Source: Delphinapterus leucas (lineage: Eukaryota; Chordata; Mammalia; Artiodactyla; Monodontidae). Taken from it: a stretch of 64,000 bases of DNA. Location: positions 6,531,607-6,595,606 of the forward strand of contig NW_022098008.1 in NCBI RefSeq assembly GCF_002288925.2, given 5' to 3'. The first letter of the stretch is position 1. Each line of letters begins with the position of its first letter. The position numbers were made by a program, and so were the translations under genes. A model generated the notes under the pieces. That model had not been told where the DNA came from and searched no databases. It was given only the letters and a program-made list of their open reading frames with translations. This document shows positions 33,225-45,171 of this stretch, piece after piece.

Positions 33225-34085
33225 ATAAAATCCTTAGAAAATCCTGCCATGTGCTAAATACCCACATGTCATATCCCGTTAACTTCCTACTTTTTTCTTA
33301 AAATGCAAATGTTCCTATTCTCTTCTCTCCAACAGAGTCAGCAAGATTTCTGCAAGCCTGCCAGGGAAGGGATTTCACATTCTCTGTGACATACTTCTAT
33401 CTGCTCTTACTGTAACCTGGTATCACACAACTTAGGTTAACATTTAAGTATGTAATCTCAGTGTCACACGTCTGACTGTACTGCATTCAGAATTTATATT
33501 AAGCTATAAATACCACCTCTACAAAACCACAGTATTCCAAAAACCTATTAAAACTTTTATGCCATTATATCTAATTGTGTAGTTTTTACTTTTCTTCAGG
33601 GATGAGCAGTATTCTTTGATGTCTGAATTGAAATGCATTTAAATCAAAAATGCAATTATAAATGTTTGATAATAACAATATATGGATGAAACAGTTGCTT
33701 GTCAATTTTGCCTTGTAAACCTTTTTAAGGCATAGTAGCTAACCACAATCCAGACTTTGACTGCATTTTGCTAAACCAGGACTTCTCAATTTGGTTCTTA
33801 CAAATCACTGTATTCTTGGCTTTACATACTTCTTGCCAACAAATGCATGCTATATGAATGATAATTTTAACGAAACAATGAATTTTCCCATAATTATCTT
33901 CTCTTGCATCATTCGGAATACATTTAGTTGCTCTGTGATAAATGTTGAAGTAAATGTCTTCAAATTGGGCCGTTTTGCTTCCCATTTCCTAAGGTTTTAA
34001 ATTCCTTAAATGACTGTTTCTTTTGTTCCTTTCCAAGAATAAAAATGAATCTCTGCAATAAAGACACACACTTGTGCTAGCCAAT
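33225..34085. other. Unassigned AT-rich stretch
   Basis: No family recognised. An 86-codon minus and a 69-codon plus frame overlap at 33.73-34.0 kb. Confidence 0.35.
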
Positions 34086-34229
34086 GAATTTTGCCAAAGG
34101 ATATGTTATGGCAGCATTTTACCAGGGGGATGGAGTCGGAGGGAGCCCACCATGGGCCTCTTTCACTCCTACTCGTCTTGCTGAGTGGGTCAACCTCTTG
34201 ATGTCCTGACTGTTCCTTCACCTGGCCAC

Positions 34230-34600
34230 TTCTCAGGATTGCTGTGTTTATTCAGCTTGCAATTCTGAAAAATGAGATAACACAGCAAAGGATATACCAC
34301 CTGGTGGTCCTTGCTGCACCCGATCTCTCTCTGATTTGGTGGTGCCAGAGGACTAGCTTGCTTCCTACTTACACTAGAAGTGACAGATTCCCTAGGCTCA
34401 GGGTTCTTCTTCTCGGTTGTGCGCCATTGTACACGCAGTCTTTCCCTGGACTTTGGCATCACTCAGTGGGATTTGGGCCTCAAGGAAGCAACAGGATTAT
34501 GGGCATAACCCTGCTGCTGCTTTTACTGTGAGTAGTAAAGTTCTTTTTCTCTGACCTTGGGATTTTTTGTCTTCCATCAGCATCCACAGAACATGGTGGG
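34230..34600 (+). repeat. Possible LTR remnant
   Basis: The 3' portion 'aaccctgctgctgcttttac' followed by 'gtgagtagtaaagttctttt' and 'tctctgacc' resembles the R/U5 junction of some retroviral LTRs (degenerate AATAAA as AGTAAA). Ends are not defined. Confidence 0.3.
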
Positions 34601-34604
34601 CTAA

Positions 34605-35920
34605 CTTATTAGTGTGTCTTCATTTTGGTGGGAGTTCTCCTCCACCCTGCCAAACTGTCAAGGTAGGGTAATGTCCTACCTTGTCCTACCTTGCAAGAGG
34701 ACTTGTCCTGAGAGGCCATTTCATCAAAACCTTCCCCTCCAATGGGCCACTTGTCAAGTTGGCATGGGCTGCAGGTGCTGGACATCACCCAGCTGGTTCA
34801 GATGCATCTAGTGACTGGAAGTGACTTAAGAGAAGAACTATAGAGTCCCTAACAGGACTTCAGAGAAACCCCCTTACCGAGTCTCCCTCACTTAATAAAG
34901 GAAGAAGAGTCTTGGCCTTCTTTGTGATTGGGAGGGTAAGTACCCTCAGAGCCACATTCATCTTATATCCCACACAGGGCTAACCAGGTGCCTGCCCAGC
35001 AGGAGGAGGGTGGTCCTCCTTTGCCAGGACCACATGGCTGGCAAGTGGCAGGGCCGGGATTGGCCACGCTCTCAGCCACGATGCCAACAGTCTCTCTCAT
35101 CACAATGAAGTGATGAATGATGCATAAAAACCCAAGAAGAAGCCCGAAACCCAGCTCCTCTGGTTCATTTACAAAATAATGTATGTTTTAACAAAAATAA
35201 CAAAAGGGATGAGGATTAATAATTTTGATTGGGGAATTTTATTTTGTGGTTCATAAATATACACTTCTAAATTCAAAAAGGTATGTCTTCTTCAATTCTG
35301 TAATGTCCAATAAATATTGTCCTGTTCAACTGTCAAAGTAAAGAGAGAAGATGAATTAATTAGTCCAATCCTTTACTGGGGGATAGATGAAGGGTGAAAA
35401 TATCACGGAGTCGAGAGAGAGGCCCTATGCTTCTGTGGCCACTGAGAGAGAGAGTGTTGAATTATGCCTCACTGTCCTCCAGAAACCTAGTGTCTAGTTA
35501 GTGAGAAGACAGACACCTGTGTTTAAGTGACACCGTGGGTGCAGGTGTGGACCAGGACAGCAAGGAGGGAGAGCGGGACACACACAGATGCTCAGCTGTG
35601 AGGAAACCCAAAGTGGCTGCAGCAGTGGGGAAGCCAGGATGCAGGCAAAACCTGTGAGGGAGGAAGAGTAGTAGGACAGAGGCACAGAGGGGGACAGTAG
35701 CGTGCAGAAATGGGGAGGTGCTACCGAGGGAGGTCTGGAGAGGGTGGAGGATTGATTAGGAAAGAAGTTGAAGATGAGACCTAAAGAATGAACAGAAGCC
35801 AAGGTGAGCGGGAGTTTGAGTATTAGACTGAGCAGACAGTCGTTTTCTAAGTGTTGTGAGGAGAAAAAAAGGAAGAAGAAAAGGTGGAGAAAACAGTAGG
35901 AAACGAAAGGAAATTGTACA
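34605..35920. other. Unassigned stretch
   Basis: No named element. A GA-rich run (35440-35460, 35560-35890) accounts for the 102-codon minus-strand frame there. Confidence 0.35.
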
Positions 35921-35924
35921 CTTA

Positions 35925-36115
35925 CTATCAGCCACTACAGTTCTGGGTGTTAAAAGTACCATCTAATTTAACTCCCGCAAGTCTTAGGAGGGGTAACTTT
36001 ACCTCCCTTTCACAGAGAAAGAAACTGAGGCTCAGATACTCAAATATGATTAAGGGCTTGCTAATCGGTAGTAGCCAACTTTTCGAATTCCATTTACGCT
36101 TGGATTCTCACACTA
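35925..36115 (-). repeat. MIR SINE remnant
   Basis: Antisense MIR: 'acagttctgggtgttaaaag', 'taccatctaatttaactccc', 'cctttcacagagaaagaaac', 'tgaggctcagatactcaaat'. Confidence 0.8.
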
Positions 36116-36249
36116 CTGGAAGCTGGCAGGTCCAAATTTCAAGCAGACCTATCCAACTCCGAAGTGTGAGCTTCTGAAAAAGTGATCTGATTTCAGTCCC
36201 TCTGGCATTAAAGTGCAGGCAGGTTTGAGAGGGAGAGATTGGAACAATG

Positions 36250-36505
36250 ATGATATTAGTAATAATAATAATAGTAACAATAATAACTACAATCTATGGT
36301 ACACACAGGTGTGCCAGCTACTACCTCTAGCATCTCTTATCCTTTCAGTAGTAACATTATATTCATTTTAAAGAAATAAGAGTCAAAGAGGTTAGGAAAC
36401 TTGCCATGAATGATAAAATAATCAAGGCAAAGCTGAACATTTGACTTGGACATGAGTGGCTCCAAAGCCATTGCATTCAACTCTCTTCACTGCATTCTAG
36501 GGCAC
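36250..36505 (-). repeat. MIR SINE remnant preceded by (TAA)n
   Basis: After a (TAA)n-like patch (36256-36290) the antisense MIR words 'cattttaaagaaataagagt', 'caaagaggttaggaaacttg' and 'ggctccaaagccattgcatt' occur in order. It lies only 130 bp from another MIR in the same orientation. Confidence 0.75.
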
Positions 36506-36509
36506 TATT

Positions 36510-37415
36510 GACATATCCAGGTGAGATGTCACAAGAGCAGATACACAGTGGAAGTGGTGGTGATCAAAGCAATCACCTTACTCATTTGGATGTACCGAAA
36601 TCAGGCTCACTGTGCCGTGATTCTCCTTGGACACAGTAATAAAACTTCGTTTTCTGTCTCTTCACACCCTTTACAGTATGGGGAAATGTACTGGAATCCC
36701 ATTAATATGATAATGAGTCTCTCAGAGTAGGAGAAAGGTGGGAGTCCTGAGTGTCTGTTGAAATCACAGTTCTGGTTACTAGCAGGGGAGAACCATTCTG
36801 GCCATGTTAATCAAAGATGGAATTTAGGGGAACCCTCTGAGGAGCTCAGAGAAAAAGCTTGACAGGGCTTGAGAACTAGACAGGCATCAAGATGAATTGG
36901 GTACCAGAGGTCATGCCATGGGAAGAGTTTGGTCTGCACAGCATCAACCCTGCCTCTTGGAGCAATATGATTGTCAACTGGCCCACCGCTTGAAGTCACT
37001 TGCTCAGGATATAAAGCCCAGGGAGAGGACATTTGAATGGCTGTACCTGAGTCAATTTCTTCCAACAGGTGCATAAAAACACTTCTATAACATGGAGCTC
37101 CTTCCATAGATGCAGAGATTTCACCGGTGACTTCGGGAAGATGTGTACTAGTAGGATAAGTTCCTTGGAGCCATGATCAGGCCAGAATCATATCGTGAAG
37201 TCTGATGATAAGTATATTCATCCAGAAGTTTTGCTGCTGTGTAATTTGAAAGAAGGCCATGCACATCCGCCATTTCCTCTCACTTCTGTAGTGGAGGTCC
37301 TATGGCTGGCTTCCAAATGGAATACGTTTTAAATCACAGCCACTGGCTGACCGTTAACAGTGACTTCAGGAAGTTACTGGAGGATGATACACTATTCTAC
37401 TATCAATTCAAAGCT
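36510..37415. other. Unassigned stretch
   Basis: No exon or named repeat recognised. A 98-codon minus-strand frame (36811-37107) has no domain I know. Confidence 0.35.
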
Positions 37416-37419
37416 GTCC

Positions 37420-38268
37420 AGAAACTTACTTCCTCATAACGAATCAGATCAGGACGGAAGCACGCTAAATTTAATTATAGTTGAATTTGTGCGGGTGTTG
37501 CCATTCATTTACACATTCACTGAGTCTTATGGAGTAATTTTTCTTACCTGCTTGAGCATTCAAACTGAGGAAGGGCCAAAACACAGACAGGGGAAATAAC
37601 AAATTTGCCTGTAATTAAGGCAACCCTGTCTCTGGACCAGGTCTCCTATTCAGAGTAAACTTCCCAGTCATAGTCCACTGGGCCCTTCTCTTTATCAAGG
37701 TCCAAGTAATTAGAACCAACCTCATTCTCTTAGCTTTGAGGGTCTGTGAACATGTGAGGGTGTTTCCAGCAGTTGGAAGGACAAACCCTCCTCTCACTGC
37801 TTAGTAAGGAATAGGGGAAGCCCTGACACACTCCCTGGAGGGCCAAGGAGCCATTGGCCTTGGTACTGATGTGTTCCATTGCTCAGGAAAATTACAGGGG
37901 ACCCAGGTTTTCTGTCTCTGCAGTCCCTGGTCTACAGCCCAGCTCCTGCCAGGGCTGGATCCCTGAAGGTGGAGTGGCCAGGACTTAAGGTTCCAGTGTT
38001 CCTAATTCATACTTGAGATGGACAGGGCTGCTCCCGGACATTCCCCAGGAGAGCAATAAGAAATTCCTCTAAAGCTAGCCACAAACTTCTTATATTTCAT
38101 TGGTTCAGATGGTGCCATATCTCCACTCCATATCCAAACAGAGGCAATGGAGATTGGCTGAATTTGATTGACTTAAATTATTCAAGGGGCACACGTGCAA
38201 TTAAGAATGAGTCTGAGTTAATATTTAAAATAATATTCTGAAGCATTGTATTGGTGCCTGGCTTAACT
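37420..38268 (+). repeat. Unit 1 of an ~850-bp tandem duplication
   Basis: This unit and 38269-39125 align colinearly along their whole length. Anchors: 'gggtgttgccattcatttac' at 37493 versus 38342, 'gacccaggttttctgtc' at 37900 versus 38744, and 'gagttaatatttaaaataat' at 38214 versus 39083. Offsets drift from 844 to 869, as expected for indels after an old duplication. The unit matches no repeat family I recognise. Confidence 0.85.
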
Positions 38269-39125
38269 AAAAACTTACTTCCTTATAATAAATCAGACCA
38301 AGTTGGAAACAAAATAAATTTAATTATAATTAACTTTGTGTGGGTGTTGCCATTCATTTACACATTTACTGAATCCCATGGAATAATTTTTCTAATCTGC
38401 ATGAGTGTTAAGAAAGAGGAAGCATAGAAAACACAGCCCAGAATAGGGAAATAACAAATTTTTCTATCATTAGAGGCAAGCTGGTCTCTGGGACCAGGTC
38501 TTCTATTTAGATAAACTTCCCAGATTTTGTCGACTGGGTGTTTTCTTTGTCAATGTACATTGTCCAGTTAATTAGAAACAACCAGATTCTTTCTTCTGTG
38601 AATCATTTGGGGTATTTTCAATCACATGAAACTACCCATATCTGCCTTGAACAGTAAGAAAGAGTCCAGGGCTCATGTGCTGGAGATTCAAGGTACCATC
38701 GTTTCAGTGTTGATGGGACCCCCTGCTCAGTCGAGTCATGTAGGACCCAGGTTTTCTGTCCCTCTTCCATGCTTTCTGACTTACAGCCCAAATCTTCCCA
38801 GGTCTGGTTCCCTGAGCAAGGATGCTTCTAGGACCTGGGACTCCAGGATTCTTCATTCACACTTGGGAGTGGGGAGGACAGCTCTGTACACTCTCCTGGG
38901 AGTTTCCTCTGGAGCCAGTGGCAAACCTCTCCTTATACCCCACTGGCCAGAACTGTGCCATCTCTATTCTGGAACCAATCACAGGAAACAGAAATAACTT
39001 CAATAGAAGAAGAGAAAAGAAATGGTGTGAATCTGATTTGCTTAGGCAGCTAGGAGTAACACTTGCAATTAGGGATGTTATTGAGTTAATATTTAAAATA
39101 ATGTTTTGAAGCATACTGCTATCTG
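38269..39125 (+). repeat. Unit 2 of an ~850-bp tandem duplication
   Basis: The head-to-tail partner of unit 1. It begins 'aaaaacttacttccttataa' (compare 'gaaacttacttcctcataac') and ends after 'tttaaaataatgttttgaag'. By eye divergence is roughly 15-25%. A 123-codon frame (38626-38997) is open here but not preserved in unit 1, arguing against coding. Confidence 0.85.
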
Positions 39126-39144
39126 GAATATACTAAATTAGTAG

Positions 39145-39222
39145 AGGAAGGAAGGAAGGGGGGAAGGAAGAAAAGAGGGAAAGAGGGGAGGAAGGAAGGA
39201 AGGAAGGAAGGAAAGAAGGAAG
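39145..39222. repeat. (GGAA)n microsatellite
   Basis: Interrupted GGAA/GAAA tract immediately after unit 2 of the tandem duplication. Confidence 0.95.
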
Positions 39223-39224
39223 TC

Positions 39225-39715
39225 AGCTTCTTATAAATCATCTAAGCTTCCTAAGGAGGATATGCCCAATACAATTAGGATGTGTCAAGGAGGAAAAATA
39301 AAGAGACACAGGTAAAAATGAAGATAGATAAATGTATATATCTACCTAAATATTTATTTCTATCTCTCTCCATGTATGATAGGGTGTGTTAATTAAAAAA
39401 ATAATATCAAGTACTCTTTATTTAGTTATTTTTTGGCGGTGTGGGAGCTTTACAAGGAAAGAATAGAGCATCACCACCCCCAACTCCTATATGAGAACTA
39501 AACGCCTTCTTTCTATTTCTAAAAGTCTGAAATATTTGCACTGCCTTTCTGGAGGGTAAGGAGGAGGTGGCAGTTTTTTGCTTCAGGCTCACTAAGAACA
39601 CGATTATGCATTGTTCCAAACGGACATTAGTGAGTTGAGGCAGCAGAGCTAGAGTGCAGAGAGTGGGGTGGAGGGTGGCGATGGATCTGGGAAGGCTGGA
39701 ACATGCATCCTTTAG
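39225..39715. other. Unassigned stretch
   Basis: AT-rich left part, with no recognised element; a 65-codon minus-strand frame has no domain. Confidence 0.3.
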
Positions 39716-39719
39716 TAGA

Positions 39720-40425
39720 TAAGTGTTACTCAGATTTTCTATTTTCTCTTGTGTCAGCTTTGTATCAGGGAATTTGTTTATTTTACCTAGATTGCCAAAT
39801 TTATTGACATAAAATTTTTCACATTATTTCCTTATTATTCATTTAATATTTGTAGAATATGTAGTGATGGTCAATCTCTTATCTTTGATATTGAAAATTT
39901 GTGTCTTTTCCATTTATTTTGTTGATCATTTATATATCAATTTTACTGGCCTTTTTAAATAACCAGCTCTGGCTTCCTTAATTTTCTCTTATTTGTCCAT
40001 TTTATATTTCATTTGTTTAAAAGCTTCTTTTTATTTTTTCCTAGCTTCTAAATTCTTTGCAGTTAATTTGCTCTTTATTTCCCTAGATTCTTATGATAGA
40101 TAATTAATTTTACTTCTTTTTCCATTTCTAATTTAAGCTTTTAATGCTATAAAATTTCCTGCAGTCATTGCTTTAGCTATATCCCACAACTATTGGTATG
40201 CTATATTTTCATTTTCATTCAGTTCAAAAGATTCTAATTTATTTTGTGATTTCTCTTTGATCCGTGGATTATTTCAAAGTGTGTTGTTGAATTTCCAAAT
40301 ATTTGGGATTTTTTCAGACATTGTTCTTATTTCCATTTAGTTTTGTTTTTGTTATATAACATTCTCTACAATTCATTACTTTTAAAGTTATTGCAGCTTG
40401 TTTATAGAATTCTGTGACCTGCATA
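39720..40425 (-). mobile_element. Old L1 ORF2 5' fragment
   Basis: Antisense L1 ORF2 order: 'tttattttgttgatcattta', 'aaataaccagctctggcttc', 'atcccacaactattggtatg', 'tgatccgtggattatttcaa', 'gtgttgttgaatttccaaat' and 'tttgggattttttcagacat'. All frames are broken. Confidence 0.8.
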
Positions 40426-40429
40426 GAAA

Positions 40430-40915
40430 GGATAGGTCAACAACAGACCAAAAATGAAATGATATCTGTAGAATGAGGCTGTGTAATAAATGATCGTGTG
40501 TCTTATTGGATGGCATTTGGGATTTATCTCATGTCAGGAGGAGATTTTGAAAGATTTTAAATGGAGAATAACATGATCAAACCTATAAAATTTTTAAATT
40601 GAATTAAAAAATTAAGATAGGAATAAAAAGGACATTTGCAGTTAGTGTTAAAATTTGAGAACAAGATTGTTCTGAAAATTTGTAACAACAATCATCATAA
40701 ATTATTAATAAAAATGATATACAATAATTGTTAGATTTAAAAAGAGAAAGAAAACAAAACAAAATTTCTAGATTCCTTAAACAATAAGAGTTAAAGGCAT
40801 CCACACTAAACAAGTTCTTCTCTTTGAAAATTAATATGTAAAATAAGCCCAGTATTTAAAATTTAAAATCTTATGGCAAAATGAATTAAAAATGAAACAA
40901 TATATATCTGACTAA
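40430..40915. other. Unassigned AT-rich stretch
   Basis: The phrase near 40500 ('cttattggatggcatttggg') to 40575 recalls a common old repeat, but no family can be named. Confidence 0.3.
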
Positions 40916-40920
40916 TAGCC

Positions 40921-41522
40921 TCATCTTACAAGCAGAATATCCAACTTTCCCCTCTTACAAGATTCCAGGTGCTAATCACCGGAGATATGGTGCTCATAAA
41001 TATGTTACCTGGCAAAGGGATTTTGAAGGCATAATTGACATTTCTAATCAGTTGACCTTAATATAGAGAAATTACCCTGAACTAGCTGGGTGTGTTAGAA
41101 GGTCATGACACATGTCCTTAAAAGAGAAAGGCAGAAGGGGAAGTCATATTCCAAGCACTGGGAGAATTTGACAGCTGTCACAGGCTTGGAACATGGATGG
41201 GTCTGGGGAGAGTGGGCGATCCCTAGAAGCAAAACTAACAACCCCTCAGAAAACAGCAGCGAGGAACTGGGGATCTCAGTCCTACAACCACACAGAACTG
41301 AATGTGGCAAACAACTTTACGAGCATGGAAATAGATTCTCTCCCAGAGCATCAGGTAAGAACCCAGCTGGCTTGCACCTGGATTTTTGCCTGGTGACTCT
41401 GGTGACCATTGTTGAGCCAACTGGACTTCTGACCTGTGGAAATGAGACAATATATAGGTGTGGTTTAAGTCATTATTTTCGTGGTAAATTCTTATGTAAC
41501 CATAGAAAACTGTGGTTAACCA
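40921..41522 (+). mobile_element. MLT1-type LTR, diverged
   Basis: Sense MLT1 words with drift: 'tcttacaagcagaatatcca', 'taaatatgttacctggcaaa', 'gggattttgaaggcataatt', 'gttgaccttaatatagagaa', 'tgtccttaaaagagaaaggc', 'ggacttctgacctgtggaaa' and 'gtggtttaagtcattatttt'. It explains the otherwise tempting 140-codon plus-strand and 177-codon minus-strand frames here. Confidence 0.65.
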
Positions 41523-41524
41523 AA

Positions 41525-42935
41525 TAATGAAATTGAGAAAGAACTCCAAGGGAAGAAAAAAAAATACACCTTCTTTAATGTATAAAACAGATTTTTCCTT
41601 CTCTGGTGTTCTGCTGGTATTGAGCCCACTGGTTGTGAAAGCTTCATAGGTAAGGAGCCTGGGTACACCTGGGTGGAGATAATTCTGTTCTAGACATGGT
41701 GGAGGGATCAAAGGGCTGTTTGTAGAGCAATTGATCTTTCGTAGATCAATTGATCTTGTGTAGATCACGCTACTTTTTTCCTGATTTCCAGGGTAATATG
41801 ACCCTTCAACTCTGGGGTACCAAAAGGAGAAGAAACCGTCTTCTCCTCCCAGCCATCCTGGATGCTCCCCTAAGGTAGTAAATGAACAGGAAAAAAATCA
41901 AACTGGGGAAAGGAAATCTCAGCTCAGGATTAGGAAGCAAATGGTATTCCAGTTTAAATGGGAATAATAGGTATAGAGGAAAGAAAGAAGAAATAGAGAT
42001 ACGCTATCAAGGAGAATTTTTCTTTTTCTCTTGGGCTTATAATTTTACTGGAGATATGAGATGATGAAATCAACAACTGTCTTTTCTAACACAGACTACC
42101 TAAAGATGGGATATATTTGACATCTCTGGTTTGTGAAGTGTGCAGCTATCCCATGCAGAATTCCAGCTTTACGTGGATACAAAACAGAGTTAAATGTTAA
42201 AGAAACAGATAAGGAAAGTTAAAGTACTGTAAGGAACACTTTACAAGGATTAGTTAGGGCTTCTGGTTTCATTCTGGTTTCACTGGGTATCCAGAGAGGT
42301 TTTTCTCTTCATGTCTCTCACAGGGGATAGTAGGAAGGCTGGTTCTAAATGCTCCTGAGATTCAGGGTTTCTGCTTTTATGGGGTTTTTTTGGGTGGTCT
42401 AGCATGCATTAAGCTTCTGATTTTTACTGAAATTCATTTCATGATCTCAGGATTTCTCTTTCAGTCTCTGTAAGAATATCCAGCTGGTTTTCTTATGAAT
42501 TTGATTTAACTGGCCATCAGTTTTTTGTTCTTTTCCCCCCCTTATGTTTAATCTTTACTACCATTGTATTTATCACATATTTTCCCAATCTTGGGTCAAG
42601 CTCGTGTCTATAGCTATAAAGTACGCACAGCCCTATTTAAGATTGCAATGACCAGTGTCATTGCTTTTCTGTAGGTTAAGTTACTAACCATTTAAAGCAG
42701 TTCACTTGTCTGGAGTCCTCACTTCAAATACATGTGCTATTAGCCTGTCCATCATCTTGTCGTGTGGAAAGTGCTTTAAGTACTAAAACCTCATTCAGAA
42801 TCCATTAACTAAGAGTTCACAACAGTTAGAGCTTTAAATGCACAAACTCCATGGAAAAGGCAGGCCCTGAAAAATAACGGTAATGCAAATAAAGGGCGTG
42901 TTCCTCCCAGGAAGAATGACATTCAGTAAGTTTTC
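41525..42935. other. Unassigned stretch with a short tandem repeat
   Basis: A 19-bp unit is repeated twice (41728-41765). No exon or named family otherwise recognised. Confidence 0.35.
41728..41765. repeat. 19-bp tandem duplication
   Basis: 'caattgatctttcgtagat' followed directly by 'caattgatcttgtgtagat', two differences. Each unit contains the palindrome-like 'caattg' and 'gatc'. Confidence 0.85.
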
Positions 42936-43159
42936 ACATCTATGGGTTTTTTTGTTTGTTTGTTTGTTTAAACAGCTTTATTGAGATAGAACATATATCA
43001 TAAAAGTCACTCAAAGTGTACAATTTAATGCTTTTAAAATATACATAGAATTATGCAACCATCATCAACCACAATCAATTTTAGAACATTTTCCAAAGTG
43101 GCTGAATGATTTTATATTCCCACTGGCATTATATGATGCTTGTTATTGTTTGTCTTTTT

Positions 43160-43340
43160 TTTTTTTTAACAAAGAGCTAGGAATCCTTTTGAATTTTTAA
43201 AAAAATATTTATCTTTTATTTTTATACAATTTTAACCGTTATACTCAATTTACAGTTATTACAAACTATTGGCTATGTTCCCCATGTTGTACAATACACC
43301 CTTGTAGCCTGTCTTATACCCAACAGTTTGTATCTCCCAC
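43160..43340 (-). mobile_element. Nested L1 3' fragment
   Basis: A T-run, then antisense L1 3' sequence (atactcaatttacagttatt, ggctatgttccccatgttgt, acaatacacccttgtagcct) of the same subfamily as the element at 63.63-64.0 kb. Target duplications 'ttattgtttgtcttttt' (43143-43159) and 'ttattgtctgtcttttt' (43341-43357) border it, and the surrounding old L1 reads through when it is removed. Confidence 0.88.
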
Positions 43341-43856
43341 TTATTGTCTGTCTTTTTAATTATAACTATCCTAGTGGGTATGAAGTATCTCATTGTGGTT
43401 TTGATTTGCATTTCCCTGAAGGGTAGTAATATTGAACGACTTTAAACATGCTTATCAGCCACTTCTATATCTTATTTGGATAAATGTCAATTCAAATCCT
43501 TTGCCCACTTAAAACATTGGGCTTGTCTTTTTATTATTAAGTTGTAAATGATCTTTATATATTCTAGAATATTATATCCCTTGTCACCAGATAAGATATA
43601 TACCTTATCAGATATATAATTTGCCAATATTTTTTAACCTATGGGTTGTCTTTTTGCTTTTTTTTACACTGTCCTTTGAAACACAAAAGTTTAAAATGTC
43701 AATGATGTCCAGTTTATTTTTTCTTTCATTGTTTGTGCTCTGGGTGTCATATTTAAGAAATTATTACCTAATCCAAGATCATGAAGATTTATGCCTATGT
43801 TTTCTTCTAAGAGTTTTATAATTTTAGTTCTGAAATTTAGGTCTTTGAACCATTTT

Positions 43857-44096
43857 TTTTTTTTTTTTTTTTTTGGTCCCCGGGCCTTCCCTTTTTGGGG
43901 CCTTTCCTTTTGCAAAGCCCGGGTTTCGGGCACGCAGGCTCAGCGGCCATGGCTCACGGGCCCAGCAGGCTCAGCGGCCATGGCTCACGGGCTCAGCCAC
44001 TCCGCGGCATGTGGGATCTTTCCAGACCGGGGCACGAACCCGTGTCCTCTGCATTGGCAGGCGGACTCTCAACCACTGCGCCACCAGGGAAGCCCT
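43857..44096 (-). mobile_element. CHR-type SINE with internal 31-bp duplication
   Basis: Antisense copy ending 'cgccaccagggaagccc'. Target duplications 'tttgaaccatttt' (43844-43856) and 'tctgaaccatttt' (44097-44109). Two adjacent 31-bp units (43935-43965, 43966-43996) starting 'caggctcagcggccatggct' duplicate the body. The part next to the T-run (43880-43930) departs oddly from consensus, with many bases matching their neighbour, which suggests poor sequence quality. Confidence 0.88.
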
Positions 44097-45171
44097 TCTG
44101 AACCATTTTGAGTTAACTTTTGTATATGATGTGAAATTGGGGTCCGCCTTCATTCCTTTGCATGTGGGGTACAGTTATTATTGTGATATAATTCACATAT
44201 TATACAATTTACCCATTTAAAGTGAAAAATTCAATGGCTTTTGGTATACTACATTATTAATCTTTTAAAAATTGTAGTAAAATATATATAACATACGCTT
44301 ACCATTTTAAACATTTTTAAGTGTTTAATTCAGTGGCATTAGTCACACTCACAATATTGTGTAACCATTACCACTATCTATTTCCAAAACTTTTTCATCA
44401 TCCCAAATAGAAGGTCACAACATAGGCAATAACTCCCCATACCTCTCTCCTCAGTCCCTCGTAAGCTCTAATCTACTTTCTGTCTCTATGAATGTGCCTG
44501 CTCTAGGTAACTCATGAAATGGAATCATACAAAATTTGTCTGTTTATATCCATTTTATTTCCTTAGCATAATGTTCGTCCATGTTGTAACATGTATCAGT
44601 ACTTCATTCCTTTTTGTGGTTGGATAATATTCCAATGTATGTACCACATTTTATTTGTCCATGGATGAATATTTGGGTTGTTTCCACTTTTTGGCTATTA
44701 TGAATAATGCTGCTATCCACATCAGCAAGGAAGTATCTGTTTGAATGCTTGCTTTCAATTCCTTTAGATATACACCTAGCAGTGGAATTGCTGGATCATA
44801 TGGTAATTTTATATTTAGCATTTTTTAAAAAATAGATCTTTATAGGAGTATAATTACTTCACAATACTGGGTTAGTTTCTGTTGCACAACAAAGCGAATC
44901 AGCCATATGCATACACACGTCCCCATATCCCCTCCCTCTTGAGCCTCCCTCCCATCCTCCTTATCCCACCCCTCTAGGTCATCGCAAAGCACCGAGCCTA
45001 CCTCTCTGTGTTATGCTACTGCTTCTCACCAGCCAACTATTTTACATTCGGTAGTGTATGTTGATGCTACTCTCACTTCGCCCCAGCTTCACCCTCCCAC
45101 CCTATGTCCTCAAGTCCGTTTTCTATGTCTATCTCTTTATTCCTGCCCTGCAACTAGATACCATTTTAATT

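Larger units (their letters stand above)
42949..44817 (-). mobile_element. Old L1 3' regions, nested composite
   Basis: Antisense L1 3'UTR (aaacagctttattgagatag) leads into ORF2 C-terminal sequence (ctcattgtggttttgatttg, ttctaagagttttataattt), then at 44170 a second 3'UTR starts (gatataattcacatattata), again followed by ORF2 (ctagcagtggaattgctgga). So two old L1 tails lie in series in one orientation. A younger L1 tail (43160-43340) and a SINE (43857-44096) are inserted. The (GTTT)n at 42949-42971 is the old tail region. Confidence 0.8.

Noticed and set aside
38626..39109. Coding exon with 123- or 95-codon frames in unit 2 of the tandem duplication
   Set aside because: The frames are not preserved in unit 1, and the two frames overlap.
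41105..41768. 140-codon plus-strand and 177-codon minus-strand frames
   Set aside because: The plus-strand frame lies in a diverged MLT1 LTR, and the minus-strand frame overlaps it and runs on without a domain. The two conflict with each other.
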